Source of the DNA: Plantago major
Taxonomy: Eukaryota; Streptophyta; Magnoliopsida; Lamiales; Plantaginaceae
Direction: 5' to 3'
Length of the DNA stretch: 64,000 nt
Assembly: GCA_026545765.1 (NCBI GenBank)
Contig: JAIFAC010000178.1
Span: forward strand, 62,001 to 126,000
The position numbers were made by a program, and so were the translations under genes. The notes beneath the pieces were generated by a model. It ran no database searches, was not told the origin of the DNA, and saw only the letters and a list, made by a program, of their open reading frames with translations. Of this stretch, positions 1 through 11,248 are shown one piece after another; positions within the stretch are counted from its first letter, which is position 1, and every line of letters starts with the position of its first letter.

Positions 1-751
1 TTACTAGACTCAAACTCCACCTGCGCTTTGTACACTTTGAAAAGTCTCGAACACATCTGACTTCTTCTTCACTGGGTACACCCAACATCTCCTCGAAAAG
101 TCGTCAATGAAAGATACAAAATATCTTGCTCCTCCGAGGGACGTAACCGGTGCTTGCCAAACATCTGAGTGAATCAAATCCAGGATGTTTTTGCTCCTAC
201 TAACCAATCGGCCAAATGACACCCTGTGCTGCTTACTCGTGACACAATACTCACAAAGGGGAAAAACGACCCTTGTAAGTCCAGGAAGTAACTTCTGATT
301 AGAGTGAACCTTTCAGACATGTGGCCAAGTCTTTATGCCACATCATTGTCATCTCTTTTGCCGAACCCGTCGATGCCACCGACGCTGATGCTCACTACTC
401 CGTGTCTCCTTTCAGCATGTAAAGATTAGATGCAATCTTTTCTGCTCTCAAAACTATGAGCGCGCCTTTGATGATCTTCATGACTCCATTCTCAATGTGA
501 GTCGTACAACCAAGATCATCCAATTGTCTAACAGACAACAAATTCTTCTTCAAGTCGTCTACATGACGAACTCCTTGAATGGTGCGAACAGTACCATCAT
601 GCAACTTTATTTTGACGGTACCAATACCTGCGATCTTCAAGGCATGATTGTTACCCATGTACACAAATCCCCCAGGAGTTGGTTCATAATGATGGAACCA
701 TTTCCTACGGGAGGTCATATGCCATGTTGCTCCTGAATCAATCAGCCACAC
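1..751 (-). pseudogene. Protease and start of integrase, Tork-like Copia pol
   Basis: At 395-751 the minus strand encodes WLIDSGATWHM, the aspartic protease active-site region (DSGA), then the GAG-pre-integrase segment with KKNLLSVRQL. At 10-222 it encodes the N-terminal part of the integrase core (LDLIHSDVWQAP followed by YFVSFIDDFSRR), which carries the first catalytic aspartates. The remaining integrase, reverse transcriptase and RNase H would lie left of the window. It is broken in more than one place. Confidence 0.8.
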
Positions 752-833
752 GTCATCAAACTTCCTTCTGCCGCCTGCAGAAATTGATGCCTCCCTGCAT
801 AAATTTCCCCATCACTTGAGTTCTCCGCTACAC

Positions 834-1623
834 TCAATGATCACTTGATGACTCTGGCCCTTTCCCTTTGGAATCACCCTCCTTGAATTTCGGACACTCA
901 TTCTTATGGTGTCCTTTCCTGCCACAATTGTAGCACATGTCGTTTTTCCTGCTCCGCGCCTTCGACATGCTACAATTTTGACTCCCACTGGATTCACGTT
1001 CTGTGGCTCTCCCTCTCATCATCGACAAAGCTTCTGCCTGCTGCGAATTCACAAGCATGTCCTCCTTGTTCTGGCGTCTATTCTCCTCTTCCAGTATAGC
1101 AGCCGCAAGATCATCGAAGGATAAGAACCACAACGTATTGTTTGTCAGGTTGATAATGAGTTGATCGTAGGAATCTGGTAGACTTTGAAGCAGCAACTCA
1201 CCACATTCACTTTCCCCTATCTTATGACCCATTGAAGTGAGTTGTCAGAATAGGGTGTTTAGAACGTTGATGTGTTCTGTCACCGGTGTGGACTCCGACA
1301 TACGCGAGGGTGTAAAGCCTCCTCTCCAAGAAGATTTTATTGTGTATCGACTTGGCCTCGTAGAGCTTCGTCAGCGTATCCCAAATTTCTTTGGCTGACT
1401 TCTTTTCAGAAATACTGGAAAGAACTCCATCTGCTAATGCCAAGTGTAAGTTGGCAATAGCATTACCATCAATCTCCTCCCATTTCTTGTCATCCGTGAT
1501 ATCTGTCGGCCTTCCGTAAATTGCCGCAAGACAATTGTCATTTCTCAGAACCGCCTTTATTTTCATCTTCCACAATGAAAAATTATTTCCATTGAACTTC
1601 TCAATATCGAATTTCACCGCCAT
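834..1623 (-). pseudogene. gag of the Tork-like Copia element
   Basis: The reading frame starts at the ATG near 1623 (MAVKFDIEKFNG) and shows the Copia gag pattern: a W-containing N-terminal motif, a helical central part with EIWDTLTKLYEAKS, and a C-terminal CCHC knuckle CYNCGRKGHHKNEC near 910-960. Gag forms the particle that packages the element RNA, and the knuckle binds nucleic acid. It lies directly after the primer-binding site, as expected. It is a fossil copy and not one continuous frame. Confidence 0.8.
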
Positions 1624-1799
1624 CGTAGACAACCGTTTCACCTCGAACCGTGGTATACGCAAAGATAGTACCGTATAAAAATACATTTATCTAAGTAAAC
1701 CCACAAGGACGGAGCTACCCAGAATGTATTTTAATTATACTACTAAAAATGTGTATACGTGAACAAACACGTAGTGGTGAACAGTACTCTAACTTAGTG

Positions 1800-1811
1800 G
1801 CTCTGATACCA
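1800..1811 (-). promoter_or_regulatory. Primer-binding site, tRNA-iMet type
   Basis: The minus strand reads TGGTATCAGAGC, complementary to the 3' end of plant initiator tRNA-Met. It starts two bases inside the LTR edge at 1813, which fixes that edge and the element's orientation. Confidence 0.9.
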
Positions 1812-1812
1812 C

Positions 1813-2327
1813 TGTTAGGTGGTATCCGCTGCGGAAGCATTTGATAGATGACGTATTTTGGTAAATTAAATGATAAAGAGTGAAAATAAGGCACACGAGA
1901 TTTATGTGGAAAACTCCCAAGTCGGGAGAAAAACCACGGACAAGGCTGTAAAAAATATCACTATGAAAGGATTACAACACACTCTCTCTAATACAAGGAT
2001 AGACCTATTTTACTACACCTTACACTAGGAGAATCACTCTCTTTTTACAAAGGAGAAACAAGAAGAATATGAGACTGGAGTTATGTGTTTCTGATGGATG
2101 ATCAGAACAATGGATGAAGCCTCTATTTATAGGCTTGAGGTCTCTACACCAATAGTCAGTCAAATTGGTGTGAATCTGCAGAGCCGTAATTCTTGAGACG
2201 GTGGACAGTCATGAACCATGGCAGCAAGAAAATTCAACAAATGTGTGCATATGCACTGTTAAGCCATCCAAGCAATTAATGCTTTTCCACCACCTCATTG
2301 TTACTACTGCAGCTAGTCCATTTCACA
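1813..2327 (-). repeat. 5' LTR of the Tork-like element
   Basis: The inner edge (1813, reading TGTTAGG on the plus strand) sits two bases from the primer-binding site. The outer edge is approximate, placed where the minus strand would begin TGTGAAATGG. A TATA box reading CTATAAATAG on the minus strand lies near 2122-2133, as expected for the U3/R border. The 3' LTR is outside the window, so the edges cannot be confirmed by comparison. Confidence 0.7.
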
Positions 2328-2519
2328 CTACTATACCTTTAACGTAGAAAATGATTTTTCGGGCGATAGACTCGAGTTTAGGACAATTTAACCCGTATAT
2401 TATTAAAATAGGCACGTTATCTCCTTGTATTATGAAACGAGTACCAATTATAACTTATACCTAAATTAACATACCGGGATAATTTTCACACATTTATATC
2501 GCAAAATGTACATGAACAG

Positions 2520-2702
2520 GTGGCGCTAGAAGTCGCAGAGAATGGACTAAGGCCGTCGACTGGCAATCCTGAGGAGGAAATGAAAGATCTAACAGAGCTG
2601 ATAAAGCAGTCATGGGATCAAGAACCTGCAACAAGACCAACATTCGCCCAAATTACAGCCAGTTTGAGAATTGTTATGAAGAGATTAAGTCCTGAATTGT
2701 AG
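2520..2702 (+). CDS. Last exon of a host protein kinase, TKL/Raf-like
   Basis: An acceptor AG at 2518-2519 is followed by an open frame of about 60 codons ending in TAG at 2700-2702. The translation (VALEVAENGLRPS, then LIKQSWDQEPATRPTF) matches the C-terminal end of a eukaryotic kinase domain: the GLRP segment of subdomain X and the W-x(5)-RPTF signature of subdomain XI. The catalytic loop and DFG motif are not present, so upstream exons must lie left of the window or be lost. The Tork-like element sits about 190 bp upstream on the opposite strand, which fits insertion in the preceding intron. A relict exon is the alternative. The exact kinase subfamily is uncertain. Confidence 0.7.
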   Translation: MALEVAENGLRPSTGNPEEEMKDLTELIKQSWDQEPATRPTFAQITASLRIVMKRLSPEL

Positions 2703-3568
2703 TAGCTTTTAATTTTAGCTTACTTTTTACTAGGTTACAAGTTACTTACAACATAACTCTGGTATACTATGGCTCATCATCAACGAGCACTTTAGAAGCA
2801 GTATTTAATTATTTATATGAATTTACGTGAATCATATTTCAACTTTAATTTTTTCTTACACTTTACTTATACATTAAAAAAAAAAAAATCTTACAAATTG
2901 AAATTAGTTATAAATTTCATACAAATTAGTGATTTTTTAAATTAAAAATTAAACATTACAATTAGTGAAAAAATCCCTCCCTTATTCACATCACTAATCA
3001 AATCATCCTACCAACCAATCATCACAAGCATCTTTGTAATTCATATAAAATTTTGCGTAAAAAAGTTCCTTAAATATAATCATCATAACCAACACATTAC
3101 CAATCACCATTATTCTAACATACAAACATCACAACTAAAGATATTCAAGCATCTTCACCAACACATTGCCAGGCGTCATTATTCAAAAATTCAAGCATCA
3201 CAACTAACACAGTTGGGTGAAGATAGGGCGACGAAACTGAATGCTTGGCGGAAATGGGCCATCGGTAATGCTTCGCGAAATTGGCAAAATCAAAACTGAA
3301 TGTCGACGAAACTTGCTAAAGTTTCCTTAGTCACAAATGCTTGGCTAAATTGAAGAAAGGAAATCTTAAGATTTTGTTAGATTATATTGGGAGCATCAAT
3401 TATTCCAATTGATCTTATATATAACTAAGATTAACTCATAAGGCCGCTATTACATAGCTTTTTTTATATGATTAATAAATGAAAGAAACTATCATTTAAA
3501 AGACAACTAATTTGAAAGAATATAAGGTTCAATAAATCGTAAAATTACAAACTAAAATATTCATGATA

Positions 3569-3780
3569 TATGTTCCTCAATACTTCATATAATTCACATT
3601 TTTAGTCGTCATATAGAGCTTTATACAAAACTAAAAAAAGAAATCTATCTCACATCCAACAAATAATAAAAAATATTACATTTACCAAAAAGTTACACAT
3701 TTTCCACTAAAAGTATAATTTTACCATATTTAATATTTTACACTAACTCTAAAATATGAAATTCTCTCGGACGGAGAGAG
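3569..3780 (-). mobile_element. Degraded Stowaway-like MITE, same family as 7840-8090
   Basis: On the minus strand it begins CTCTCTCCGTCC and shares an internal block (TATACTTTTAGTGG, AAAATGTGTAA) with the better-preserved copy at 7840-8090. The far end is poorly defined and no clear TA duplication remains. It has no coding capacity. Confidence 0.6.
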
Positions 3781-4269
3781 TGCAATATTCATTGTTAGAT
3801 GAAGTATCGCAAAACCACATTTTGAAAATAGAATTATTAAAATAATATAAAAACTTATATTGTGTTATCTCAAATATAAAATGTACTTATTAAGATAAAT
3901 AAACATAAAAATACCTCAAAGATTACTAAACAACTCCTTGTACACAACATTGGTCGTTGTGTAAGTGAATTGTCTTCTTCATCCAATACTAAAACCTTAA
4001 ACCATATTCTGTTTGTGTATCTGAAAAATGCCCCATACAGCTGACCATGATGGAAAACTGACTTAAGAACTTGAACCGGTCCTTATCAGACAATCCGATA
4101 AAAACTGGCTCGGCCTGCAACATTTTATGATCGAGTTAGTGAAATAATACATACTTCCGATCCCATGTCGGGGTGGGGTATGTCTTTTGTGTAGATGGGT
4201 GGAGGTACCGGGTACCGAAATAATATCTCACCGAAATATGTAAAGAATTAAGTTAATGAAATAATAATA

Positions 4270-4540
4270 CTCCCTATGTTCCATTAATAACTTCATAACT
4301 TTCCTTTAATGGGATTTCATTATAAACTTTCTAACTCATAAATGAAAGTTTTTACCACCACTAACTAATTATTTATTATTTATCTTTCCTACATTACCTT
4401 CACTTTATCAAATCCCCTCTTACTTTATAACCACTTGCAGCTTCACCAATATAATACCTCTAACAAACCATTATTTTATTATCATTCTTTAATTGAAGAG
4501 AAAGGAAGTGCGTAGAAAGTTTTTAATGGGCCGGAGGGAG
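4270..4540. mobile_element. Stowaway MITE with TA target duplication
   Basis: Left end CTCCCTATGTTCCATTAATA and right end (reverse complement) CTCCCTCCGGCCCATTAAAA form a terminal inverted repeat. TA dinucleotides flank both ends (4268-4269, 4541-4542). The 271-bp length, AT-rich interior and lack of an ORF are typical of Stowaway elements moved by Tc1/mariner transposases. A truncated relative lies at 18899-19055. Confidence 0.85.
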
Positions 4541-4757
4541 TATTACTTTGGGGTCAAAAGCACCTACATCACCCAAAAAAAAAAAAAAAAAACCACCAAA
4601 CAATGTGAAAAAAAAATTAAGTTTGTGAACTATTAATATTTTTCTAGGCGTCGAGGGTATGGTTGCATCCACGATCCAGCTTCACCTAATTAAAAAAAAC
4701 TCCAAAACATGAGAGAATTGATGATTGGGAAATAATAATTTATCAAAATTTCATCTT

Positions 4758-4760
<3 letters not shown>

Positions 4761-4793
<33 letters not shown>

Positions 4794-4803
4794 CCCCCCC
4801 CCC
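4761..4803. repeat. (AT)15 microsatellite followed by a C13 tract
   Basis: A pure AT run from 4761 to 4790 is followed directly by 13 C. Exact lengths of such tracts are unreliable in assemblies. Confidence 0.95.
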
Positions 4804-5347
4804 TCCACCTTTGGTCAACATCCAAGATATGCCTACTCCCACATTTCTTGCACGTATACTTCAACTTTCTACATTAACTTTTGTGCGTGACCATACTACC
4901 TTATATATTTCAATTTCCTTTTAACAAAACTTGCAAGTTGGAAGCTTTTACTACGTCATTTCTCATTTCATTTAATGATACTTCTTTCTATTTATATATC
5001 CATTATAAACTTCGGCTTCTCAGTTTTTTCGAAATATAAACAACAATAGTTATCACATTGTTCATTTCATTTACATTGAATGCACATTCATATTAGTAAA
5101 TTGGAATTATTGTAGCTTCTTACATAATAATGTCCTCATTATACTATATTTCAAACTAATACATTTAAGAATAATTTGGATATAATAAGATTTATGATTA
5201 ATGCAATCATTTATCACTATAATTTACTATGAATTAGACAAAATTCTGGTCATATATATATTGCATTGTTCGTGCAAATTAGTTTCATTTAATAATTTTT
5301 CTACTTTGATTGAATGAGAAATGGGTGTCTATTTGAGAAAAAATGTA

Positions 5348-5430
5348 CACCCTCCGTACCGCAAAACTTCATACATTAGTCATTTTTAACTATCTCGCAG
5401 GGCTTCAATATTACTAAAAGAGGAAGTCAT
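5348..5430. mobile_element. Terminal fragment of the 7840-8090 MITE family
   Basis: After a TA at 5346-5347 the sequence reads like the right end of the 7840-8090 element (AACTTCATACATTAGTCATT), and similarity fades after about 80 bp. Only one end is present. Confidence 0.6.
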
Positions 5431-7839
5431 CACACAATAAAACTAAACAAACCTATTTATTTGCTAGTTTCTTAAATAGAATTTCAAATGATGAAAATTC
5501 CATATAGGATTTTGTCCTAGGGACCATACCTCCTAGCTCATACAACCATCACTCTTTGGTGAGATGAACATAGGTGTGTCATCCAAGGAACAATTAAGTT
5601 GGCAATCAATTCCCTCACATTCTGAAGGTTTAAATGCCAGATTGGGTTGGAGAATCGGTGTTGAACTGCCAGATTAGCACTACAGGACCACTAAAAAGTC
5701 GGTCTCGAAAAAAATGAGCAAGTCAAGGAACCAAAGAAACCGAAGACTTGCAAGGTTTTTGGGGAAAAAAAGAAAAGTTCGGTTTTAAGGGACTTTTTTT
5801 TTTTTTTTTTTTGCAAAGGATCAAAACGGAGAAAAACCCCATCCCTTCTTCTCAGCCGTTATTTTCCTCTCAATTCCATTTCCATCCCTTCTTTTCTTCT
5901 GCTCCTAAGTTTGAAGTTTCAAACTGCTGCTCCCAAGGCCGATCTGCTTGATTCTTACTTTGTGGCTGCTGATGTGCTTTAGTGTTGTGGCCTCTGAACT
6001 TCTCCACTTCACTGGTATGCCTCGATTGAAACTTCTCCTTGCTCGAATTTGACTTTGAACTTCTTCTTGCAGGACCTTCTTGGCAATTGTAATGCAAATT
6101 TATGTGTTAAGTTGTCTGAAACTTGTATTTCTTTATGTAGTTTCGAAGTATGAAGTTGTATGGAGTTGAATTTTACCTTTATGTTTTTTGTGTATTCAGA
6201 ATTTAATATTTTTTGTGAATTAAGATTTTTCTTAGTCGTATTAATGTGCTTTAGTCTCCAGTTCTTGGTGTGTATTAATTATTATTATGACATCATACCG
6301 ACTCAAAACGGCCCAACCAATTTGATCCCGATCTAAACTTGTTTGGGGTGGCCGGCTTAACTGTCCAGGCCAACTTTTAACACATAGCTCCTATCAAAAG
6401 AAAAATCAAACCTTACTAAATAGAGTTGGATACATGCACTTCCTTAATTATATTTCATTCACAAAAGTACCATAAGCAGACCACACTCTAAACTCTAAAG
6501 CTGATTGCGAATCTTTTATCACCACACAACAGTCGTCTATGTTTCTTCCCCCAACCATTTTCTAGCAACAAATGAAGCCCCTATTATATGACTCCATTGA
6601 ATCCGCATTCTATGAGTCGGAAGTATTTGAGCTTTCATCTTCTCCAAGATAGAATACTCCATTTACTATCTCATGCAACTACGCTAAGTCCAATCATTTG
6701 CTATTCAATTGATATGGAGGAATGTAAGTTGATCTTCATATTATTGTTCCATAAGAGTCGTGTTTATCGAATCAAAAGCGGACTTCCTTGGATATGAGGA
6801 GATGACCTGCCAGGAAAATAATCAAATCACTTGGATCATGACACCAAAATATTTAGTGATCCTACTCTTAGATTCTTAGTCTAAATTTCCTTAGAAAATT
6901 CAGCTTTCATATACCTTTCTCAGAAGAAACTTGTGCATAACTTACATAACTCGAGCCAACAACGATCTCACACCATGACCACTATATAAAACTCCAAGGT
7001 CATCAAACGAATAAACTATGTCAACAGAGGATTAAAATTGCAACTGCATTTCAATAATCTACACACGCATTTATTTAATCAAAACATTTGGAGTCAAATA
7101 GTAGACATGATGCATGAATAAAACACAAAATTGAGAGTCAAGTTACATGGTAATGCATGTTTAGTTGTGTAGCTGAAAGCTATGATTATTTGGTGTAAGT
7201 TAGATTTCCAGAATATTTTATAACAATTCCATGTCGATCTGGAGAACAAACAAAAAATTTATTCCAAAGCAAAATTTCAATCACTTACTCATGTCTCATG
7301 AATGTAAACATTTGGTATATTTTGAAAACAAAAATCTACCTTATTCCATTTCGAGAGCTTTCATTAGCCCATTATAAGCCTCGAAATAGTAAATGATAAT
7401 GCCAGAGTAAAAATAACAATGACAAAGCAATGTGCCTTTTGTAGAATGAATATGTGTTACAGAAAAGAGTCGTAAGGGTCACAAATAATTAAAATTTCTC
7501 TAGCATTATCATCATCCTCTGAAAATAGGTAACATTAATGTTGATTATAGATCATAAAGGAAATCGAATTCATGAACGTGACTCAATAATCATGAAAATC
7601 ATGATCATAGAACCTAACTCTACAACCATAAAGTTTTCATCATCTCTATCAAGTTCACTTATTACCAAACAGATAAACATGGTAAATTAACTTACATGGA
7701 CTCATATGAGCAACGACCAACAACAGGTCTCTCCTTCGAGAACCCGCACTTGAGATCAAGAAGAAACTCGATCAATATTGCACATATGCAATTTGAACAT
7801 TTCTCCTTAAGTCGTAATTTTCCATTCCGATGTATGATA
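5431..7839. other. Intergenic DNA, no supported gene
   Basis: Open frames here are short and show no domain. A T19 run lies at 5794-5812. The C/T-rich stretch 5820-6100 looks like an untranslated leader with a possible acceptor (TTCTTGCAG near 6072), but nothing coding follows it, so I do not call a gene. Confidence 0.5.
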
Positions 7840-8090
7840 CTCCCTTCGTCCCAGAGAACTTCATACATTAGGTTTGACACGTAGTTTTACGTAAAAAGTT
7901 AAATTAATGATAAAAAAATATAGATAGTGAGAAAAAGTATACTTTTAGTGGCAAAATGTGTAATTTATGTGTAAAGTTGAGATTGTTTATTATTTGTTTG
8001 TTGTGGGTAGCTTAATTTTTTAGTAATGTATGAAGTTCTATGTGACGGATAAAAATGACAAATGTATGAAGTTTTACGGGGCGGGGGGAG
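7840..8090. mobile_element. Stowaway-like MITE with TA target duplication
   Basis: Left end CTCCCTTCGTCCCAGAGAAC and right end (reverse complement) CTCCCCCCGCCCCGTAAAAC, each followed by the shared CTTCATACATT, form the inverted termini. TA lies at 7838-7839 and 8091-8092. It is 251 bp long with no ORF. Related pieces are at 3569-3780 and 5348-5430. Confidence 0.85.
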
Positions 8091-8774
8091 TACATGCTAT
8101 TTATTTAGTTTTATTTATAAATAGAAATTTTGGTTAGCTTGAATTTAGGTGGATGTGATTTGATAATATTTACAATTGGGTAATTCAGGAGATTTTGTTA
8201 AATGAAGAGTAGTTATATAATGGATATAAAAGTGTAGAAAATATCAAAATAATGAGGCGTTTAGCAGTATATATTATGTTGGATTAATCCATACAGTGAT
8301 ATACCTAATAGGATTTAGTTTGTATTTAGTACAATCTGCTGAATTTCGGTTCAATACATGTTCATTAAGGGTTTGCATGAATTTTAACGTATACTGATTT
8401 TAACGTCTACTAAACATATAGTTTAATATGGGTTTATATTATTTCAATACTATCTACCATTTTTAATATAAGATGTTTTAGCTTATTGTTTATTTGATAA
8501 ATACAGTATAAGATGTTTTAGAAGAGTTTACCATGTGATTTAGTGTTTTTTTTTTCTATGCATCCAACTCATAATTTATTGTAATTCATTTATTTTGTCT
8601 TGTACTCTACAAAGACTAAGGATAATTCTTATCTTTTTTGGGTGGATTTATTTGTCCAAAACATCAACATTTATATTTTTAATCTTTATGAAGACTATTG
8701 ACGAAGAGAGAATTGTCTTAATTTATGTGAAAAACCCAAAACATCTTACATTGAAAATGGCAGGGAGTATGTGT

Positions 8775-8779
<5 letters not shown>
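8091..8779. other. AT-rich intergenic DNA
   Basis: No gene or repeat boundary is recognisable. The open frame starting near 8595 runs straight into the AT microsatellite and is not coding. Confidence 0.6.
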
Positions 8780-8830
<51 letters not shown>

Positions 8831-8833
8831 GTA

Positions 8834-8875
<42 letters not shown>
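8780..8875. repeat. (AT)n microsatellite, insertion site of the Gypsy-type element
   Basis: Nearly pure AT with a few C and G interruptions. The LTR at 8878 starts two bases after it, and TA/TATG repeats resume directly after the element's other end at 14620, so the element landed inside a microsatellite. Confidence 0.9.
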
Positions 8876-8877
<2 letters not shown>

Positions 8878-8878
<1 letters not shown>

Positions 8879-9872
8879 GTTGATACAGAAATATGTCCAA
8901 GACGTCAAAGACATCCGAAGCTCCCTGGACACTATAGTTCCTCAACTATCTTCTACAAAGATACTTGGAAACTAGGGGGACATATGTTGATACGGAAATA
9001 TGTCCAAACCGTCATAAAGGATCTAGGAACGAATCCTAAGGCATCCCAAGTCATCCAATGGATCCGAGACACTTTGGTCCGAGCCAACGGTCCGATCCGG
9101 CAGACAACCATGGTCCGACCCACATTGAAAGAACGGGACGAATGATTTGGACCTACAAGGTCTGACCCGGAACCATGAGTCCGACCCACCTCGTCCGAGC
9201 CTCCGGGAAAAGAGCATAGTGCTAAGTCGCACCCTCCGACCAAGGACTCGATCCGGATGCCAACTCGGATCCAAAGATGACCATCTCATAAAGCAACCAA
9301 GCAAATGGGCACCAAAGAGTGAGGTGTCCGAACCTCAGAGTCGAATCGGAAGAGTTGGACAGCAGAGAACTTCCTCACCGACACCCATTACGGTCCGCAC
9401 TGCGTCCGGACCAACCTTTCTTCCATTTGGGCCACAGCCTATTAAGACATCGGGCCATGGGCAGAGAATTGTTGGCAATAACTGGGACACTTGGCGCGAT
9501 CTTGTGAGCCCTCCCTTTCTCCAGGGAAACCTATAAATATGCACATATCCTCACAATGCAGGAGAAGTGAAGTCTTCTTCCTAGACTCTTACCTTCTCAA
9601 CTATTACACAGAGTCGATCTTCAGTCGCTCTTGAGTAAAGTCTCAAATCCGGTTTGACATTTAGCAAACCGGGTCCTAACCCCCCCCCCCCCCTTCAAGT
9701 CACTTGTGCAGGTCCTTACGCATCGCCTCTTACCAGTACGATGGTTCTTACGGGCTCTTACTCTTTGGTTCTTACAAGCAAGGTGGTTCTTACTCAATGG
9801 TTGTCTAAGTACTTAGAGTGAAGAAAAGCAAGGAAAATTCATTAAGTGGTTGGGGGACTTTTCCCCTCGACA
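8878..9872 (+). repeat. 5' LTR of the non-autonomous Gypsy-type element
   Basis: Runs from TGTTGATAC to CCCTCGACA, 995 bp, the same length as the 3' LTR. A TATA box (CTATAAATAT) lies at 9531-9540. The first 107 bp are repeated in modified form immediately downstream: a second TGTTGATAC at 8985 is preceded by a purine tract like the true one. Confidence 0.95.
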
Positions 9873-9875
9873 TTT

Positions 9876-9893
9876 TGGCGCCGTATGTGGGAA
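9876..9893 (+). promoter_or_regulatory. Primer-binding site (TGGCGCC type)
   Basis: TGGCGCCGTATGTGGGAA starts three bases after the LTR end. This is the form seen in many plant Ty3/Gypsy elements and is usually assigned to tRNA-Asp. Confidence 0.8.
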
Positions 9894-10266
9894 TCATTAC
9901 AAAAAGTTCTGTTCTCTTCAGTGATGGCAAGAACAAGAGGTCCGTAAGAACCAACACTACTGCGGTTGGGACGCCCTCCCCAAGGCAAAGAGGCAGACCT
10001 CCCACTCGGAGGGGAAGAGTGGCAAGAGCCACTTCAAGAAACACAGTGGATTATCCAAGTGATGGTCGCACTTCTAGTCTTTCTTCAGAAGAGGAAAGAG
10101 CCGCTAATCCTTCAATAAGAACTCAAGCATTCGGAGTTGAAGGACAAGTTCCTCCGCCAGGAACACATGGTCCTCCTCCTGAAAGAAACTCCACTCTTCC
10201 AAACGAGCATGTCATTCGCCCAAGTGAGTTAGGGATGAGCGAGAACCAGTTTGGTAAAAAATGGTA
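9894..10266 (+). pseudogene. gag-like remnant of the non-autonomous element
   Basis: An open stretch after the primer-binding site encodes a basic segment (RQRGRPPTRRGRVARATSR) followed by Ser/Pro-rich sequence. The position right after the primer site and the composition fit the N-terminal end of a Tat-type gag. No zinc knuckle follows. It is a fossil and the gag assignment is tentative. Confidence 0.45.
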
Positions 10267-10585
10267 AAGGCTCATGAGAAATACTACGGTGATACTTGTC
10301 CCGAGGGTCATCTAACTAAGTATAAGGGCCGGCTGGAGTCCAATGGTCTGAATTATAACATGAAGGCTCTTACCTTCTCAACCACTCTTACCCGATGACT
10401 CCATCAAGTCTTAGGTGGACATCATCACGCTCTTCCTAAAAAGGCTTGAGAAGGCAAAAGAAGGTGAGGTCAGTGGAGCACTTAGCAAAAATCATCCAAG
10501 GAAGGCAAGATAGGACCACACACTAGGGACACCTCGGACCACGCCCCTAAGCACCATATCCTAGGCTCCCTAAGGCCGGATGAGG

Positions 10586-11248
10586 TCCTCACCATCTCCT
10601 CGAAGTTGGTCCTCATCGTTGCCTCGGAGTTGGTCCTCACCATCTCCTCGAAGTTGGTCCTCACCATCTCCTCGGTCGGTCTCACCGCCGCCGGACTTGG
10701 TTCTCACCATCTCCTCGGTTGGTCCTCACCGCCGCTCGACTTGGTTCTCACCATCTCCTCGGTCGGTCCTCACCGCCGCTTCGACTTGGTTCTCACCATC
10801 TCCTCAAGTCGGTCCTCACCGCCGCTTGGACTTGGTTCTCACCATCTCCTCAAGTCGGTCCTCACCGCTGTTTCGACTTGGTTCTCACCATCTCCTCGGT
10901 CGGTCCTCACCGCCGCTTCGACTTGGTTCTCACCATCTCCACGGTTGGTCCTCACCGCCACTTCGGACTTGGTTCTCACCATCTCCTCGGTCGGTCCTCA
11001 CCACGCTTCGACTTGGTTCTCACCATCTCCTCGAAGTCGGTCCTCACCGTCGCTTCGACTTGGTTCTCACCATCTCCTCGGTCGGTCCTCACCGCCGCTT
11101 CGACTTGGTTCTCCCATCTCCTCGAACGCGTCCTCACTGTCGCCGGACTTGGTTCTCACCATCTCCTCGAACTCGGTCCTCACCGCCGCCGGACTTGGTT
11201 CTCACCATCTCCTGAGTCGGTCCTTATCATCTCCTCGGAGAAGGTCCT
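10586..11248 (+). repeat. Tandem array, 45-bp period, about 13-14 units
   Basis: Each unit combines CGGTCGGTCCTCACCGCCGC with GACTTGGTTCTCACCATCTC. The first units are shorter (about 24 bp), as if the array grew from a half unit. The 45-bp period equals 15 codons, so all three plus frames stay open through much of it and give 15-residue repeats. It lies inside the internal region of the 8878-14619 element. Confidence 0.95.

Larger units (their letters stand above)
1..2327 (-). mobile_element. Ty1/Copia element, Tork-like, cut by the window edge
   Basis: Reading leftwards from 2327 there is an LTR, a tRNA-iMet-type primer-binding site, a gag gene with a CCHC zinc knuckle, a protease with a DSGA motif, and the start of the integrase. 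The rest of pol and the other LTR lie left of position 1. The gag start (KFNGNNFSLWKMKIK) and the order protease then integrase are those of Copia elements, closest to Tork/Tnt1-like ones. The copy is broken, with several interruptions in its coding part. The family is inferred from motifs; no search was run. Confidence 0.85.
2703..5750. other. AT-rich intergenic DNA with MITE copies
   Basis: I see no gene. The only structured parts are the MITE copies at 3569-3780, 4270-4540 and 5348-5430 and a microsatellite at 4761-4803. A stretch near 3850-3990 resembles 20220-20360 (both contain a motif close to ACAACGTTGGTCGT), so it is probably a dispersed repeat of unknown type. Confidence 0.6.

Noticed and set aside
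5748-6097. Host gene 5' exon near the T19 run
   Set aside because: The C/T-rich leader look and a possible acceptor are not followed by any coding exon or domain.
8595-9145. Open frames across the AT microsatellite giving Tyr/Ile repeats
   Set aside because: They come from reading (AT)n and the LTR start. There is no codon bias and no domain.
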